From the NCBI GenBank assembly GCA_964036195.1, contig OZ038456.1, positions 22,235,792 through 22,299,791 on the forward strand: DNA of 64,000 nt. Direction: 5' to 3'. Both the position numbers and the translations under genes were made by a program. The notes beneath the pieces are model-generated. The model did not search any database. It was not told where the DNA came from and saw only the letters and a list, made by a program, of their open reading frames with translations. Every line of letters starts with the position of its first letter. Position 1 is the first letter of the stretch. Positions 34,554 to 45,290 of this stretch are shown here, piece by piece. Source of the stretch: Sphaerolaimus hirsutus. Taxonomy: Eukaryota > Nematoda > Chromadorea > Monhysterida > Sphaerolaimidae.

Positions 34554-34650
34554 CTTTCCAACTTTCTCAAAATGCTCCCTCAACTGGGCCTTGTCGAAAT
34601 CGCTTGGCAAGCCGCCAATGAACCACTTTGTTTGCCGCGACTGTTTGATT
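34554..34650 (-). pseudogene. RRM exon fragment, copy 3 (frameshifted)
   Basis: A near-identical counterpart of copy 2 in the second block (34385-36919), carrying the same frame break, so it was duplicated after that mutation. Confidence 0.55.
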
Positions 34651-35116
34651 TAAGTCGCACTGCATGTTTTGTATGGATACATTAGTGATTTTGAAGGTTA
34701 TGGCGGTGGCGGGTGGGGACATTATGAAAACAGCAACCAATTTTGTTCATTTGATGTTGCAAATAATTTTGGCTTGTTGCCAAAAAACCCATCTCAACGT
34801 TATCAGGATGCAGGAGCTTCAAAATGTTGTAAAATCAATCAAAATTCATTCAAACTAACAAAAATATTCTGTCCAGTAGATGCATGTCGCTTGGCATAGG
34901 GAATGTTCAAACGGAATAAAACATTAGTGCAAAAATTTCCTTTTTTGTTAGTTGCTCCTTTTCGCAGTATTTTTGAAAAACCGGTTTTCAATTTGCCCGG
35001 TATTTATGTCACTGTGAAATTGTCTTATCTGCTGCGAACAGATGGTGACATTGTGGGCGTTGTTGTGCTGTCGTTTTTTTAGCATTGTTGTGTTGTGCTG
35101 TCGTCGTTTTGCAGTG

Positions 35117-36460
35117 TCTGGAAGTCCAGTAAAAGGCCCTGTAAAATGTCAAATGTCATGCAAAGTGTCAAAAGTCATGGAAAATGCCTGCAAAATGGTG
35201 ACTCGGCTGCCATTTTGCAGGGCATTTTACATGACTTTTGACACTTTGCATGACATTTGACATTATACAGGGCATTTTACAGTGTCTGGAAGTCCTGTAA
35301 CAGACCCTGTAAGATGTCAAATGTCATGCAAAGTGTCAAAAGTCATGGAAAATGCCTGCAAAAAGGTGACTCGGTTGCCATTTTGTTGGGCATTTCCCAT
35401 GACTTTTGACACTTTGCATGACATTTCACATTTTACAGGGCATTTTACAGTGTCTGGAAGTCCTGTAAAATGCCCTGTAAAATGTCAAATGTCATGCAAA
35501 GTGTCAAAAGTCATGGAAAATGCCTGCAAAATGGTGACTCGGTTGCCATTTTGCAGGGCATTTTACATGACTTTTGACACTTTGCATGACATTTCACAAT
35601 TTACAGGGCATTTTACAGTGTCTGGAAGTCCTGTAAAATGCCCTGTAAAATGTCAAATGTCATGCAAAGTGTCAAAAGTGGTGGAAAATGCCTGCAAAAT
35701 GGTGACTCGGTTGCCATTTTGCAGGGCATTTTACATGACTTTTGACACTTTGCATGACATTTGACATTATACAGGGCATTTTACAGTGTCTGGAAGTCCT
35801 GTAAAAGGCCCTGTAAAATGTCAAATGTCATGCAAAGTGTCAAAAGTCATGGAAAATGCCTGCAAAATGGTGACTTGGTTGCCATTTTGCTGGGCATTTC
35901 CCATGACTTTTGACACTTTGCATGACATTTCACATTTTACAGGGCATTTTACAGTGTCTGGAAGTCCTGTAAAAGGCCCTGTAAAATGTCAAATGTCATG
36001 CAAAGTGTCAAAAGTCATGGAAAATGCCTGCAAAATGGTGACTCGGTTGCCATTTTGCAGGGCATTTTACATGACTTTTGACACTTTGCATGACATTTGA
36101 CATTATACAGGGCATTTTACAGTGTCTGGAAGTCCTGTAAAAGGCCCTGTAAAATGTCAAATGTCATGCAAAGTGTCAAAAGTCATGGAAAATGCCTGCA
36201 AAATGGTGACTCGGTTGCCATTTTGCTGGGCATTTCCCATGACTTTTGACACTTTGCATGACATTTCACATTTTACAGGGCATTTTACAGTGTCTGGAAG
36301 TCCTGTAAAAGGCCCTATAAAATGTCAAATGTCATGCAAAGTGTCAAAAGTTATGGAAAATGCCTGCAAAATGGTGACTCGGTTGCCATTTTGCAGGGCA
36401 TTTTACATGACTTTTGACACTTTGCATGACATTTGACATTATACAGGGCATTTTACAGTG
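35117..36460. repeat. 168-bp palindromic satellite, 8 units
   Basis: Units start at 35117, 35285, 35453, 35621, 35789, 35957, 36125 and 36293. Order of unit types matches copy 1 except that the unit at 30653-30820 (with TTGATATTATACAGG) is missing here. Confidence 0.95.
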
Positions 36461-36654
36461 TCTGGAAGTCCTTGGAAAAATAAAAAGCGACTTTGGAAAC
36501 CATTTTCACTTTCAAAACGGAAAAGTGTCAGAAATTTGAAGCAAAACCTGAAACCTGAAATCTTAACAAAAACGGACGAAAATCAAAGTAATCGAGCATT
36601 TTAATATCAGAGCATCAAACATTCCGCGGAACCCCAAAATTATTCAAAAATCGT

Positions 36655-36919
36655 TAACGCGGTTCCCGGCTGCAAACACGCAATGCATCTAATGCAAAAG
36701 CGTTTATGATATGGGAACCGCGCGCACTAAAGGGTTTCCCCCCCGCAAGCGCGCAGGTGGCACATGCGCTGCGCGACTCCCGCCCGGGAACCACGCGCGC
36801 TAAAGCGACTCCCCCCCGCAAACACTTTAGTGCGCGGCCGTTAAAGCGCTTGTGATTTTGGCGAGCGCGCAGCGATAAACGCGCTGGAAACACTACGCGT
36901 TTCCGGCGCGGACAGCCTG
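36655..36919. repeat. GC-rich repeat tail of duplication copy 2
   Basis: Counterpart of 31680-31951, differing at only a few bases. Confidence 0.6.
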
Positions 36920-37123
36920 TTAGTGAGGTCTGAATAACGTATGCCGATTTGACCCGGTTTTTCAACACGAAAAATAAATATTTCTTAACATGCTATCATA
37001 TACTATAGACAACTAGAATTCATTTAAAACAAAAATGAGTTCAAAAACAAAAAAAGAAGCAATATCTCGTCCCAATCAAAAGTTACGGTGCTTCAAACTT
37101 TTCACTCCCATCCACATAAAAAC

Positions 37124-38474
37124 TAGTGATGTAAAGGCACCGGGGCACCGGTGCCCCGGTGCTGGGCACCGAAGGGCACCAGCACCGGTGCTGGTGCGGT
37201 GCCATTGCAATCTTCAGGGGTGCCATGCCGGTGCCGGTGCCATTGTTTTCAGAATAGCACCGGTGCTGGTGCGGTGCGGTGCTGTTTGTTTGCCGGTGCC
37301 AAAGGTGCTAGCACCAGGGCCAAAGTAAAAGGCACCGGGAAAGGCACCGGCCAAGGCTTCATGTGCTGTGCAATTTTGTCCATAGTATGTGCTTATTCAT
37401 ATTTCAAAAAACAGCGATATATTTACCCAACCGTTTTTGCCTATTTTGTAAACCTCCCATCAAATAAATATACCTACTGTGAAATCCATTATACCCGACA
37501 CGTGATCTGATGAGTGAATCTAAAATTTTGTTGAATTTAAAATCATTTTTATTTTTTATATTTACCGTATTTGCTTGAATAAACCATCTGGGGGATCATT
37601 ATTTCGTCAGACATTGTTAAGGGGGGAACTATTCTAGGGGGGAATGATTCAAGGGGGGGAATTATTGTTTCATCAAAATTTTCAAGCATGTTTCTATCAA
37701 CTCATCTCACGAAATATGCTACATAAACATAATAACGTGTCATTTTTGTTAAAATAAGGTACAACAAATTAATCAAATCTTTAAAGGGGAGGATTTTTCA
37801 AGGGGGGGGGGGGGGAATTTTTATTTCCTCACTAGTCTTACAGTGGGGGATTATTCGAGGGGGGAATTATTCAAGTGGGGGAACTATTCAAGCAAATACG
37901 GTATCTTACTTTTTTGTTCAAAATTTGTTGTCAGTTTATGACAGAGATAGTTCCATTCTCTGTACAGCAACGACTCCGATCAGTAGACAATAGTGGCTAT
38001 GGACATTGTAGTGAATAAAATATTTTATCTTTCATTTGTAATCATTGTAATTGCTTCATAAAAGTGATTGCCACATCATTCTAATCATTTTAAGTGCTCA
38101 ACCATCAAAATCGGTTGAAAATTCATGGAAATATGCACGTCCAAAGGTGAGGCCACTGAGAAACTGCCTGATATTTACTACAGAAATTCCAGCCCGGTGC
38201 GGTGCCTTTCGGTGCTAGCACCGGCAACCCGCCGGTGCCCTTCGGTGCCGGTGCCATTTTTTCCAAAAGGCACCGGTGCCGGTGCGGTGCGGTGCCATTT
38301 TCTGGACGGTGCCCCAATGTGCCAGGTGCCCTTTTCATGCGTTGGCAAAGGTGCCGGTGCGGTGCGGTGCCATTTTCTGGCCGGTGCCCTAGGGTGCCAG
38401 GTGCCCTTTTCATGCGTTGGCAAAGGTGCCGGTGCGGTGCGGTGCCATTTTTCCCGGTGCCTTTAACATCCCTA
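37124..38474. mobile_element. hAT-like element, GGCACC family (copy 1)
   Basis: The tips are TAGTGATGTAAAGGCACCGG and GGTGCCTTTAACATCCCTA. The target duplication is ATAAAAAC/ATAATAAC (7 of 8), and the pre-insertion sequence is visible at 11135-11155. Both arms are iterated GGTGCCGGTGCGGTGCGGTG. A fold-back is nested at 37565-37901. Confidence 0.85.
37565..37901. mobile_element. Fold-back element, CCGTATTTGCTTGAATAA subfamily (copy 1)
   Basis: The ends are CCGTATTTGCTTGAATAAAC and GTTC-like ACTATTCAAGCAAATACGG, flanked by TA. The core is ATTTTCAAGCATGTTTCTAT...AAATTAATCAAATCTTTAAA. Confidence 0.85.
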
Positions 38475-39028
38475 ATAATAACCACATGCATGCAAAATCA
38501 AAGCTCCATATCTCGACCATTTTTCAGCCGATTTTCACCGATGAACACTTTAAATGATCAGAATAACATGGAGATATCGTTTCTAATCACAGTTTATTTG
38601 TATTCATTTTCATTATGACAATTTCATTCAAGAGTTCGCATTATTTTCTTGTATGTGAAATCTGATGAAATATACGGATAATCTGGGTTTAATAATGAAA
38701 TCTCCATAGCATTCTGATAATTTTAAGTGTTCATTAGTGAAAATCGGCTGAAAAATGGTCGAGATATGGAGTTTTGAAGTTGCATGCATGTGGTTATTAT
38801 GTGGATGGGAGTGAAAAGTTTGAACGTTGATGGATCTATCGTCGATCATTACATCAGAGATTGTCATAAATACTGAACTTTTTTCAAAGTATATGTATAC
38901 CTATACATTTTTCATCTGAGAGCGTTTTTTATACTGGAACAGATAATACCTATATGTCATTTTTGGTTATTATTTTAGTATTGCAGTATTTGGCAATTAC
39001 ATTCTCTTAACAATCATTTTGCGTGTTA

Positions 39029-39125
39029 TGTATCTCGAGGGGGGTTAATTTTTTTCAGAGTGATGATTTTGTGGGTAGTATTTCGACGGTGGGGGTATTT
39101 CGAGGGGTGTTTCGAGGAAATACAA
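39029..39125. repeat. Decayed fold-back fragment
   Basis: TCTCGAGGGGGGTTAATTTT, GGTATTTCGAGG and GTTTCGAGGAAATACAAG are recognisable. Confidence 0.5.
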
Positions 39126-39145
39126 GTTGTGTGCATGGACTGCAT

Positions 39146-39395
39146 ATACTCCAGTAACATTACACCCTGCACGCGTGGTTCCCGCTGGAAGCGTGCCAAA
39201 TATTTTTCCACGCATGTGATTTTTATAAGAAGTTGAAAGAATTCATCTCAGTTATAACGTGATACGTTAACTTATTCACAACAATGATTTTTTCATATTT
39301 TATACAAAAATAGCATGCTTTATGATTATTGGCACGCTTCCAACGTGAGACATAAATCGGTACGACGGCAGAGTATCATGTTCACCGAGTATATA
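39146..39395. mobile_element. ATACTCCAG element, second copy
   Basis: Aligns with 27051-27296 (CGTGGTTCCCGCTGGAAGCG, TTGGCACGCTTCCAACGTGA, GCAGAGTATCATGTTC), ending near CCGAGTATATA. Confidence 0.6.
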
Positions 39396-39735
39396 AATAA
39401 CTACCGCCAAGCATGTGTCAGTCCCGCATATTGTAAAATGTAAGATTCCCTGGTTAAAAAAATAAAAGAACATTTTACTGCACATTTAAGACTTTACATG
39501 ACATTAGGGAGATTTGTGTGACACTCGACGATGGGTATGTTCTCCAGAAAATAAAACATTTTCAGTGTTTTGTGTTTTCAAATATGAGTGCCTGTGAACT
39601 GTGGTTGTAAGCTGATTTCTGAGTTTTCGAAATTTCAGTTGAAAACTACCTAGTGTACACAGGGCTTAAATATGTGCCGAAATTTACGTAGCTTCTTTCG
39701 TCTTCCTCGGGGCTCCAAAGTCATGGCGCTTTTAC
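39396..39735. other. Spacer; stray GCGCC-family right tip at its end
   Basis: Mostly unassigned. TGGCGCTTTTACATCACTA at 39725-39742 is a right tip of the GCGCC family without a left partner. Confidence 0.4.
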
Positions 39736-39743
39736 ATCACTAC

Positions 39744-41181
39744 CAGGGTTGGCAAAATCTCATTAAAAAAAAATAAAATGGAAAATTGAAGAATAAAAAT
39801 ACAATTTTACTAAAATTCTAATTTTTGTAAAAGTTTAGTAAAATTGTACAAAAATTCGAATTTTTGTACAATTTTACTAAAATTTTACAAAAACTTGAGT
39901 GTCTGTAAAATTCTATAAAAAAGTTTTCTATCCTGTTGCTTCAAATCCTAGCTGCAAATTTGCAGAACCGGTGCCTTGTTGTTGCTTTCATTGTTGTGAT
40001 TAGTGATGTAAAAGCGCCATGGCGCTGGCGCCGACGAACAGCGTTCAAATGCATACCTAGCTAGTGTTGCATAATGTTGGAAATAAAATTGTGAATGTTG
40101 TTGCTGTGGTATGTGCAGTGTACTAGGCCAGCATAGAGTACCTACCGTGTTTCTTTGGAATACACCCTCCCCGTCAAAATGGCCACTATGAATTAATTAC
40201 CCCCCTTGAAATAGTCCCCAAATTAAGTGTAAGGATAACGTAAATTATAAAAGCTGCGGTTTGTGATCCAGGCAATGCAGACCACACGTTAAAAACAATG
40301 ACTGTGTTCCGTTAAAACAGGGTTTTTTATACCATTTACATTCTATATAAGTCTATAGACTCTTATACATGTTGCTTATTATTGCATTTTTGTACGTCTG
40401 AGTACGTTACAAACAACAAATTAGTACTGAGAGTTCAAAAAATTTCTGGCGAAATAATAACCCCCCTCGAAATATCCCCCTCGTTTCCCCCCCCCCCCCT
40501 CAAAATTCTTACTCTGAAATAATTTTTTAAGCACTTTTTTTCCGGATGGCTTGCGATAGTTAACCCGAACTCTTAGCTGTAATATAAGATCAATTAAGGA
40601 AGAAAACTTGACTGGACTTGACTTACCTACATCTTGCGTCTTAAACAAATGGGTAGATAGCACTGCATCCGCATGGCTTCACTTTATGAGCAGCAAAAAT
40701 TTTTTGGCGCTGGCGCTATTGGCGCTCTTGAAAAGCGCCATGGCGCTTTTAAGTCTGGCGCTTTTTACATCACTAGTTGTGATTGACAAATACTTTTGCT
40801 CAAAATTGCAAATTTTCAGATCTTTTATATATTTTCACCTTAAAAATCACTCATTTATGTGATTTTGTTACCATTTTCTTTGTTCCATACCTTGAAAAAG
40901 CTTATATATTGAATGCCGCAAGCCCCCCCCCCCCCCCGCCGCCCACCGCTACCCCTGAAAAGTCTACATTAATTTTTTTTGTATTTATCTGCATGCTTCT
41001 AGTGTTCACATTGTTTTACTTCCTTGCATCCAAGATTCAGATTTTTGGTAAAATTGTTGTAAAATGGTTTCATTTTTTTTCATTAATGGCATTTTACAAT
41101 AAAATAAAACGATATGAAACATGAATAAAATTAAAATAAAATACAATTTTAATAAAAAGAATTTTACTAAAACCAACCATG
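39744..41181. mobile_element. hAT-like element, TAAAATAAA family (copy 2)
   Basis: The tips are CAGGGTTGGCAAAATC and AAAACCAACCATG, with a perfect 8-bp target duplication ATCACTAC at 39736-39743 and 41182-41189. A GCGCC element is nested at 40001-40775; without it the element is about 655 bp. Confidence 0.85.
40001..40775. mobile_element. hAT-like element, GCGCC family (copy 2)
   Basis: The tips are TAGTGATGTAAAAGCGCC and GGCGCTTTTTACATCACTA, with a perfect target duplication GTTGTGAT at 39993-40000 and 40776-40783. A decayed fold-back (40145-40540, inverted GTAGATGG subfamily core) is nested inside. Confidence 0.85.
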
Positions 41182-41227
41182 ATCACTACCTACTTTCATG
41201 GTGCCATCATTTTTGAGAAGTCGTGGT

Positions 41228-42249
41228 CAGGGTTGGCAAAATCTCAGAATAAAAATAAAAATAAAATGGAAAATGTAAGAAAAAAATATAATAAAATAAA
41301 ATGGAAAATTTCAAAATAAAATATTAAAATTGTATAAAAATTTGAATTTTTGTAATTTTTTTTGAAAATTGTATAAAAATTCTTATTTTTGTAAAATTCT
41401 ATAAAAATTCATATTTTTTTTGTAAAATTGTTATCTTGTTGCTCATGGTTCAACCTGTTTATTCGCAGAGCTGGGACAGTCCCAAGTCCTGTAAACTGCC
41501 AAATGTCATATGAAATGTCATGCAAAGTGTCAATTGTCATGCCAAATGTTAAGTAAGGTGTCAATTGTCATGACACATATAAATTAAAGTGGCAACTGTC
41601 AAGCAAATTGTATCCAAATCTTGTGTTTTGTATCCAAATCTTGTTGTTGTTTTTGCTTCCAAATCTTATGTGAACATTTGGATACAAAAACATAAGATTC
41701 AGATAACAAACAAAAGATTTGGATTCCAAAACTTAAGATTTGGATACACAATTTATTCTTTGCATGACATTTGTCATGACAATTGACACTTTGCTTGACA
41801 TTTGAGATGTCAATTGACTCTTTATTTTACATTTGTCATGACAATTAACACTTTGCATGACATTTTACAAATGTGCCCATCACACTCCAGTAGTCCCTCT
41901 ACTGAAAATGCAAACTGCATTAATATCAATAATTGTAACTTCACACTTGCAACTAGCTAACAATACCTACTGCATGCAACTTCTGCAAAGTTATGGAAAA
42001 ATTTCTCAAGCGTTTTTCATGTTTAGGTCTAATTATAACATTTATCTGGCCTTTGCATGCAAGATTCTGATTTTTTGTAAAATTTATGTAAAATTTTTGT
42101 ATAATTTTTGTAAAATGGTTCATTTTATTATTTTATGAACATTTTGGAATAAAATAAAATAAAATGAAACAAGAATAAAATAAAAAAACACATTTTTATA
42201 CAATTTTTATACAATTTGTATACAAATGATTTTTATAAAACCAACCCTG
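41228..42249. mobile_element. hAT-like element, TAAAATAAA family (copy 3)
   Basis: The tips are CAGGGTTGGCAAAATC and AAAACCAACCCTG. The target duplication is GTCGTGGT/GTCGAGGT (7 of 8) at 41220-41227 and 42250-42257. Inside is a decayed 168-family element (41470-41875) with its own TGTATCCAAATCTTGTG palindrome. Confidence 0.8.
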
Positions 42250-42371
42250 GTCGAGGTCTCGTTTTTCACAAAAAATTATCCATTGCGTCTGACCCTGACA
42301 AAGTTACAGCGAGACATCCCCCGAACACAGGTGATTAAAAGTTCAATTTCGACAAATGGGTAAACACGATA

Positions 42372-43528
42372 CCGTATTCCTTCTAATACCAGGGCAAGGG
42401 CGCCCTTCTATTTTTTCGTCAACCTTTTTACCCGCCGTTCTGTTTGAAACAATATTGGAGTTGGATACCCGCCCTATTGTGCCTACACACACTAGTTTTC
42501 ACCGTGACTTCGTGGGAAAACTGAAATTTTTTCAAATGCAAATTAAAAATCACAATTGAATGATTTGATTTTATTTAAATTTGAGTTTAAATAAATGATA
42601 GTTAAACTTTGAAAATTTGAAAACTAAAACACATAAAGCATACAAAATGAGTAGGCTAAATCAGAGTTGCAAAAGTGTATTTACACTTACCCGTAATACC
42701 CGGGTAAATGGGTATTTATATTTACACTTACACTTTCATAAAATACCCGTACACTTTTTTACACTTTCCTGGGCAAAATACCCGGGTACAGAAAGTGTAT
42801 TTTTTTCTTTCAGATGGCCCTGTTTTATGCGTTTGAGAAAGCATAAAACAGGTTCATGTACAAAAAATAACTGCACAGTGCACACATGCAGTTATGCATT
42901 GAATGTAGAAAATATTGCAAATGTGCAAACTAGCACCTCTGACCTTTGAACAGTACTCATAGTTATCTACAGTTTGATCATACTTTTGTAAAAAGTACAA
43001 GATCAATTGAAATTCACCAGCTGGACACAAAGTCGACTGGCTTTTGCATTGATATTTGCTGCATGTACATTCTTGCATTTAAACAGTGCGTATCACATTG
43101 CTTAATCAGTAAAATATCAACACTGCAAAAGTCCCATTATTAAGCAACTTCATACCACTAAATTTGTTACAGTCTGAAATGTTTCATAATTGGCAGTAAA
43201 ATGTGAAATAATGAATGAAAATGATAGATAAATTGATCTAAATGTGAAAACAGTGTTGTTTTCTAATGCTCAACAGTGAGAGCTGTTTCTAATTTTTTTT
43301 TACACTTACACTTTTTTTACACTTTCCTGGGTATTTTTAAAATACCTTACACTTTTGGTATCCATACTTAAAATTTGGAAAGTGTATTTACACTTACACT
43401 TACACTTTCCAAAAATACCAGTATTTAAACAACTCTGGGCTGGATGTCGCCATGTCATGTCACCATTTCAGTTTTCACATCAGTCACGGTGAAAACTAGT
43501 GTGTGTAGGGCCATTAGAAGGAATACGG
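42372..43528. mobile_element. Fold-back variant (CCGTATTCCTTCTAATACC) hosting two other elements
   Basis: CCGTATTCCTTCTAATACC at the left and ATTAGAAGGAATACGG at the right, flanked by TA. Inside are the CACACACTAGTTTTCACCGT / ACGGTGAAAACTAGTGTGTG inverted pair and the hAT-like element 42662-43437. 52298-52702 is a relative. Confidence 0.7.
42662..43437. mobile_element. hAT-like element, TTTACACTTACAC family
   Basis: The tips are CAGAGTTGCAAAAGTG and TTTAAACAACTCTG. The imperfect 8-bp target duplication is GGCTAAAT/GGCTGGAT. The subterminal motif is ATTTACACTTACAC, a one-letter relative of the TTTACG motif of 11851-12757. Confidence 0.75.
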
Positions 43529-43672
43529 TAATTTAGCGTTCCGACTAACTACTTCCGCGTGCGCACCTATAAAACGTTGAGATTTGGGCAAAGTTTCAAT
43601 CACAATTTCACAATTTCAAACACTAGAACTAGAAAAATGACGCCATCTCCTCGATGAAACTTTTGTTGTTCC

Positions 43673-44341
43673 CAGCAAAAAATTGGGTGTGTGGATGCGC
43701 GGTGAAGCGTCGGGAAATACACTTCCCGACGCTTCACCAAGCACGCAAGCGCTTTCACACAAATCACGAACATCTGCGTGAAGGCACTTCACGCTTCCTT
43801 ATATGGCGCTCCCACACAAATGTATTTACCGTATTTGCTTGAATAATTCCCCCCCTTGAAAAATTCCCCCCCTCGAATAATCCCCCCGTGTAAGACGAGT
43901 GAGGAAAGAATAATTCCCCCCCTCGAATAATTCCCTCCTTTAAAGATTTGATCAGTTGTTTGTACCCAATATTAACAAAAATGGCACGTTCTTGTGTAAA
44001 TAAAGCTTATTTCATTAAATGTGTTGATAGAAACATGCTTGAAAATTTTGATGAAACAATAATTCCCCCCCTCGAATAATTCCCCCCCTTGAATAGTTCC
44101 CCCCTCAAAAAAGTCTGACAAAATAATAATCCCCCAGGGGGATTATTCAAGCAAATACGGTATGCGTAGGGGAAGCGTGTGGAAGCGCCAGCGCGGTGAA
44201 GTGTCCTCCACGTGTTTGGATGCGTGTGAAGCGCACGGTGAAGCTAGGTGAAGCGTGTGGAAGACACTTCTCCGAGATTTTCGCGCCGCTTCACGCGCAT
44301 CCAGCCCGCTTCCACACGCTTCACAAATCCATGTTGTGCTG
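43673..44341. mobile_element. GAAGCGTGTGGAAGCG-motif element (copy 2), with fold-back inside
   Basis: CAGCAAAAAATTGGGTGTGT at the left and a right end near CATGTTGTGCTG, with CGCTTCAC/GTGAAGCG words. A fold-back is nested at 43829-44160. Confidence 0.65.
43829..44160. mobile_element. Fold-back element, CCGTATTTGCTTGAATAA subfamily (copy 2)
   Basis: 332 bp with near-perfect ends, and TA at 43827-43828 and 44161-44162. It interrupts AAATGTATT...TATGCGTAGGGGAAGCGTGT; copy 1 of the host repeat (about 9690) lacks it. Confidence 0.85.
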
Positions 44342-44390
44342 TGGTTGTTTTCAACGGCCTTGGCTTGAGGCTATGTGGGACAAGCATAGC

Positions 44391-44760
44391 AGGATCTCTT
44401 CGACCTTTGGACCGGTTTCGCAGTGTACTAAACCAACCGACAAAAGCATTACTTCATAATTTTAAATTTAAGTTGAATATAAGGGTGGATGTAGGCCTCG
44501 AACTCGACTCGACTCGACTCGACTCGTGCCTCGAGGGTAAAACATACTGAGGGTGTACTAAACCAACCGAAAAAAGCATTATTTCATAACTATAAATTTA
44601 AGTTCAATATAAGGGTGGATGTAGGGCTCGACTTGTGCCTCGAGGGTAAAACAGGATACTGACTCGACTCGTCTGACTCGACCAGAAAAATATGGCCGAA
44701 ACTTGAGACTCGAGATTTTTGCCTGACTGACTTGATATTTTGGCAAATTTGGAGTCAGGG
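44391..44760. repeat. 130-bp tandem duplication with ACTCG repeats
   Basis: TGTACTAAACCAACCGA at 44424 and 44554, followed by (ACTCG)n and GTGCCTCGAGGGTAAAACA in both units. Confidence 0.75.
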
Positions 44761-44777
44761 TTTCCATCGAATAATGT

Positions 44778-45290
44778 CTAAAATATCAATTTTGATATGA
44801 AACTTTAAACATATTTTTCAAAAAATTTGCGCGTGAGTGCGCATTTCCACACCACATGCATGATATATTGTGGATTGGCTTGGCATATGTATTGAATGGT
44901 GTTAAAACTCAAATTTCTTATTACCATACAATGTGCCTGCACACACTAGTTTTCCCATGAAATCTCAAAAACTCATAAATGAGCTTTGAATGTGTTTGAG
45001 TTTTCCACAATGAGGTGGCCATCAACTACAGTTGAAGGAGATTAAAAATGACTCATTGTGGAAAACTCAAACACATTCAAAGCTCATTTATGAGTTTTCG
45101 AGATTTCATGGGAAAACTAGTGTGTGCAGGCACATTGTATGGTAATAAGAAATTTGAGTTTCAACACCATTCAATACATATGCCAAGCCAATCCACAATA
45201 TATCATGCATGTGGTGTGGAAATGCACACTCACGCGCAAATTTTTTGAAAAATATGTTTAAAATTTCATATCAAAATTGATATTTTAGAC
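44778..45290. repeat. 513-bp near-perfect palindrome centred on a CACACACTAGTT element
   Basis: The CACACACTAGTTTTCCCATG / CATGGGAAAACTAGTGTGTG element (about 44930-45140) is flanked by inverted copies of about 150 bp of outside sequence (TGATATATTGTGGATTGGCT and its complement), so symmetry extends well past the element. Confidence 0.85.

Larger units (their letters stand above)
34385..36919. repeat. Segmental duplication, copy 2
   Basis: Near-identical to 29246-31951 with one fewer satellite unit. The left edge coincides with the gap; the right edge joins the CGTATGCC element instead of the CTTGGGACTGCC sequence that follows copy 1. Confidence 0.9.
36921..38955. mobile_element. CGTATGCC palindromic element, copy 3, split by a GGCACC element
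   Basis: It starts TAGTGAGGTCTGAATAACG. 36921-37123 and 38475-38955 match 10946-11145 and 18352-18835. The insertion 37124-38474 interrupts CACATAATAACCACATG. Confidence 0.75.

Noticed and set aside
35042..36436. Same open frames in the second satellite block
   Set aside because: Satellite by-product, as above.
37035..38618. Gly/Ala/Val-rich open frames (GAGAVRCHF...)
   Set aside because: Translations of the GGCACC array of the element 37124-38474.
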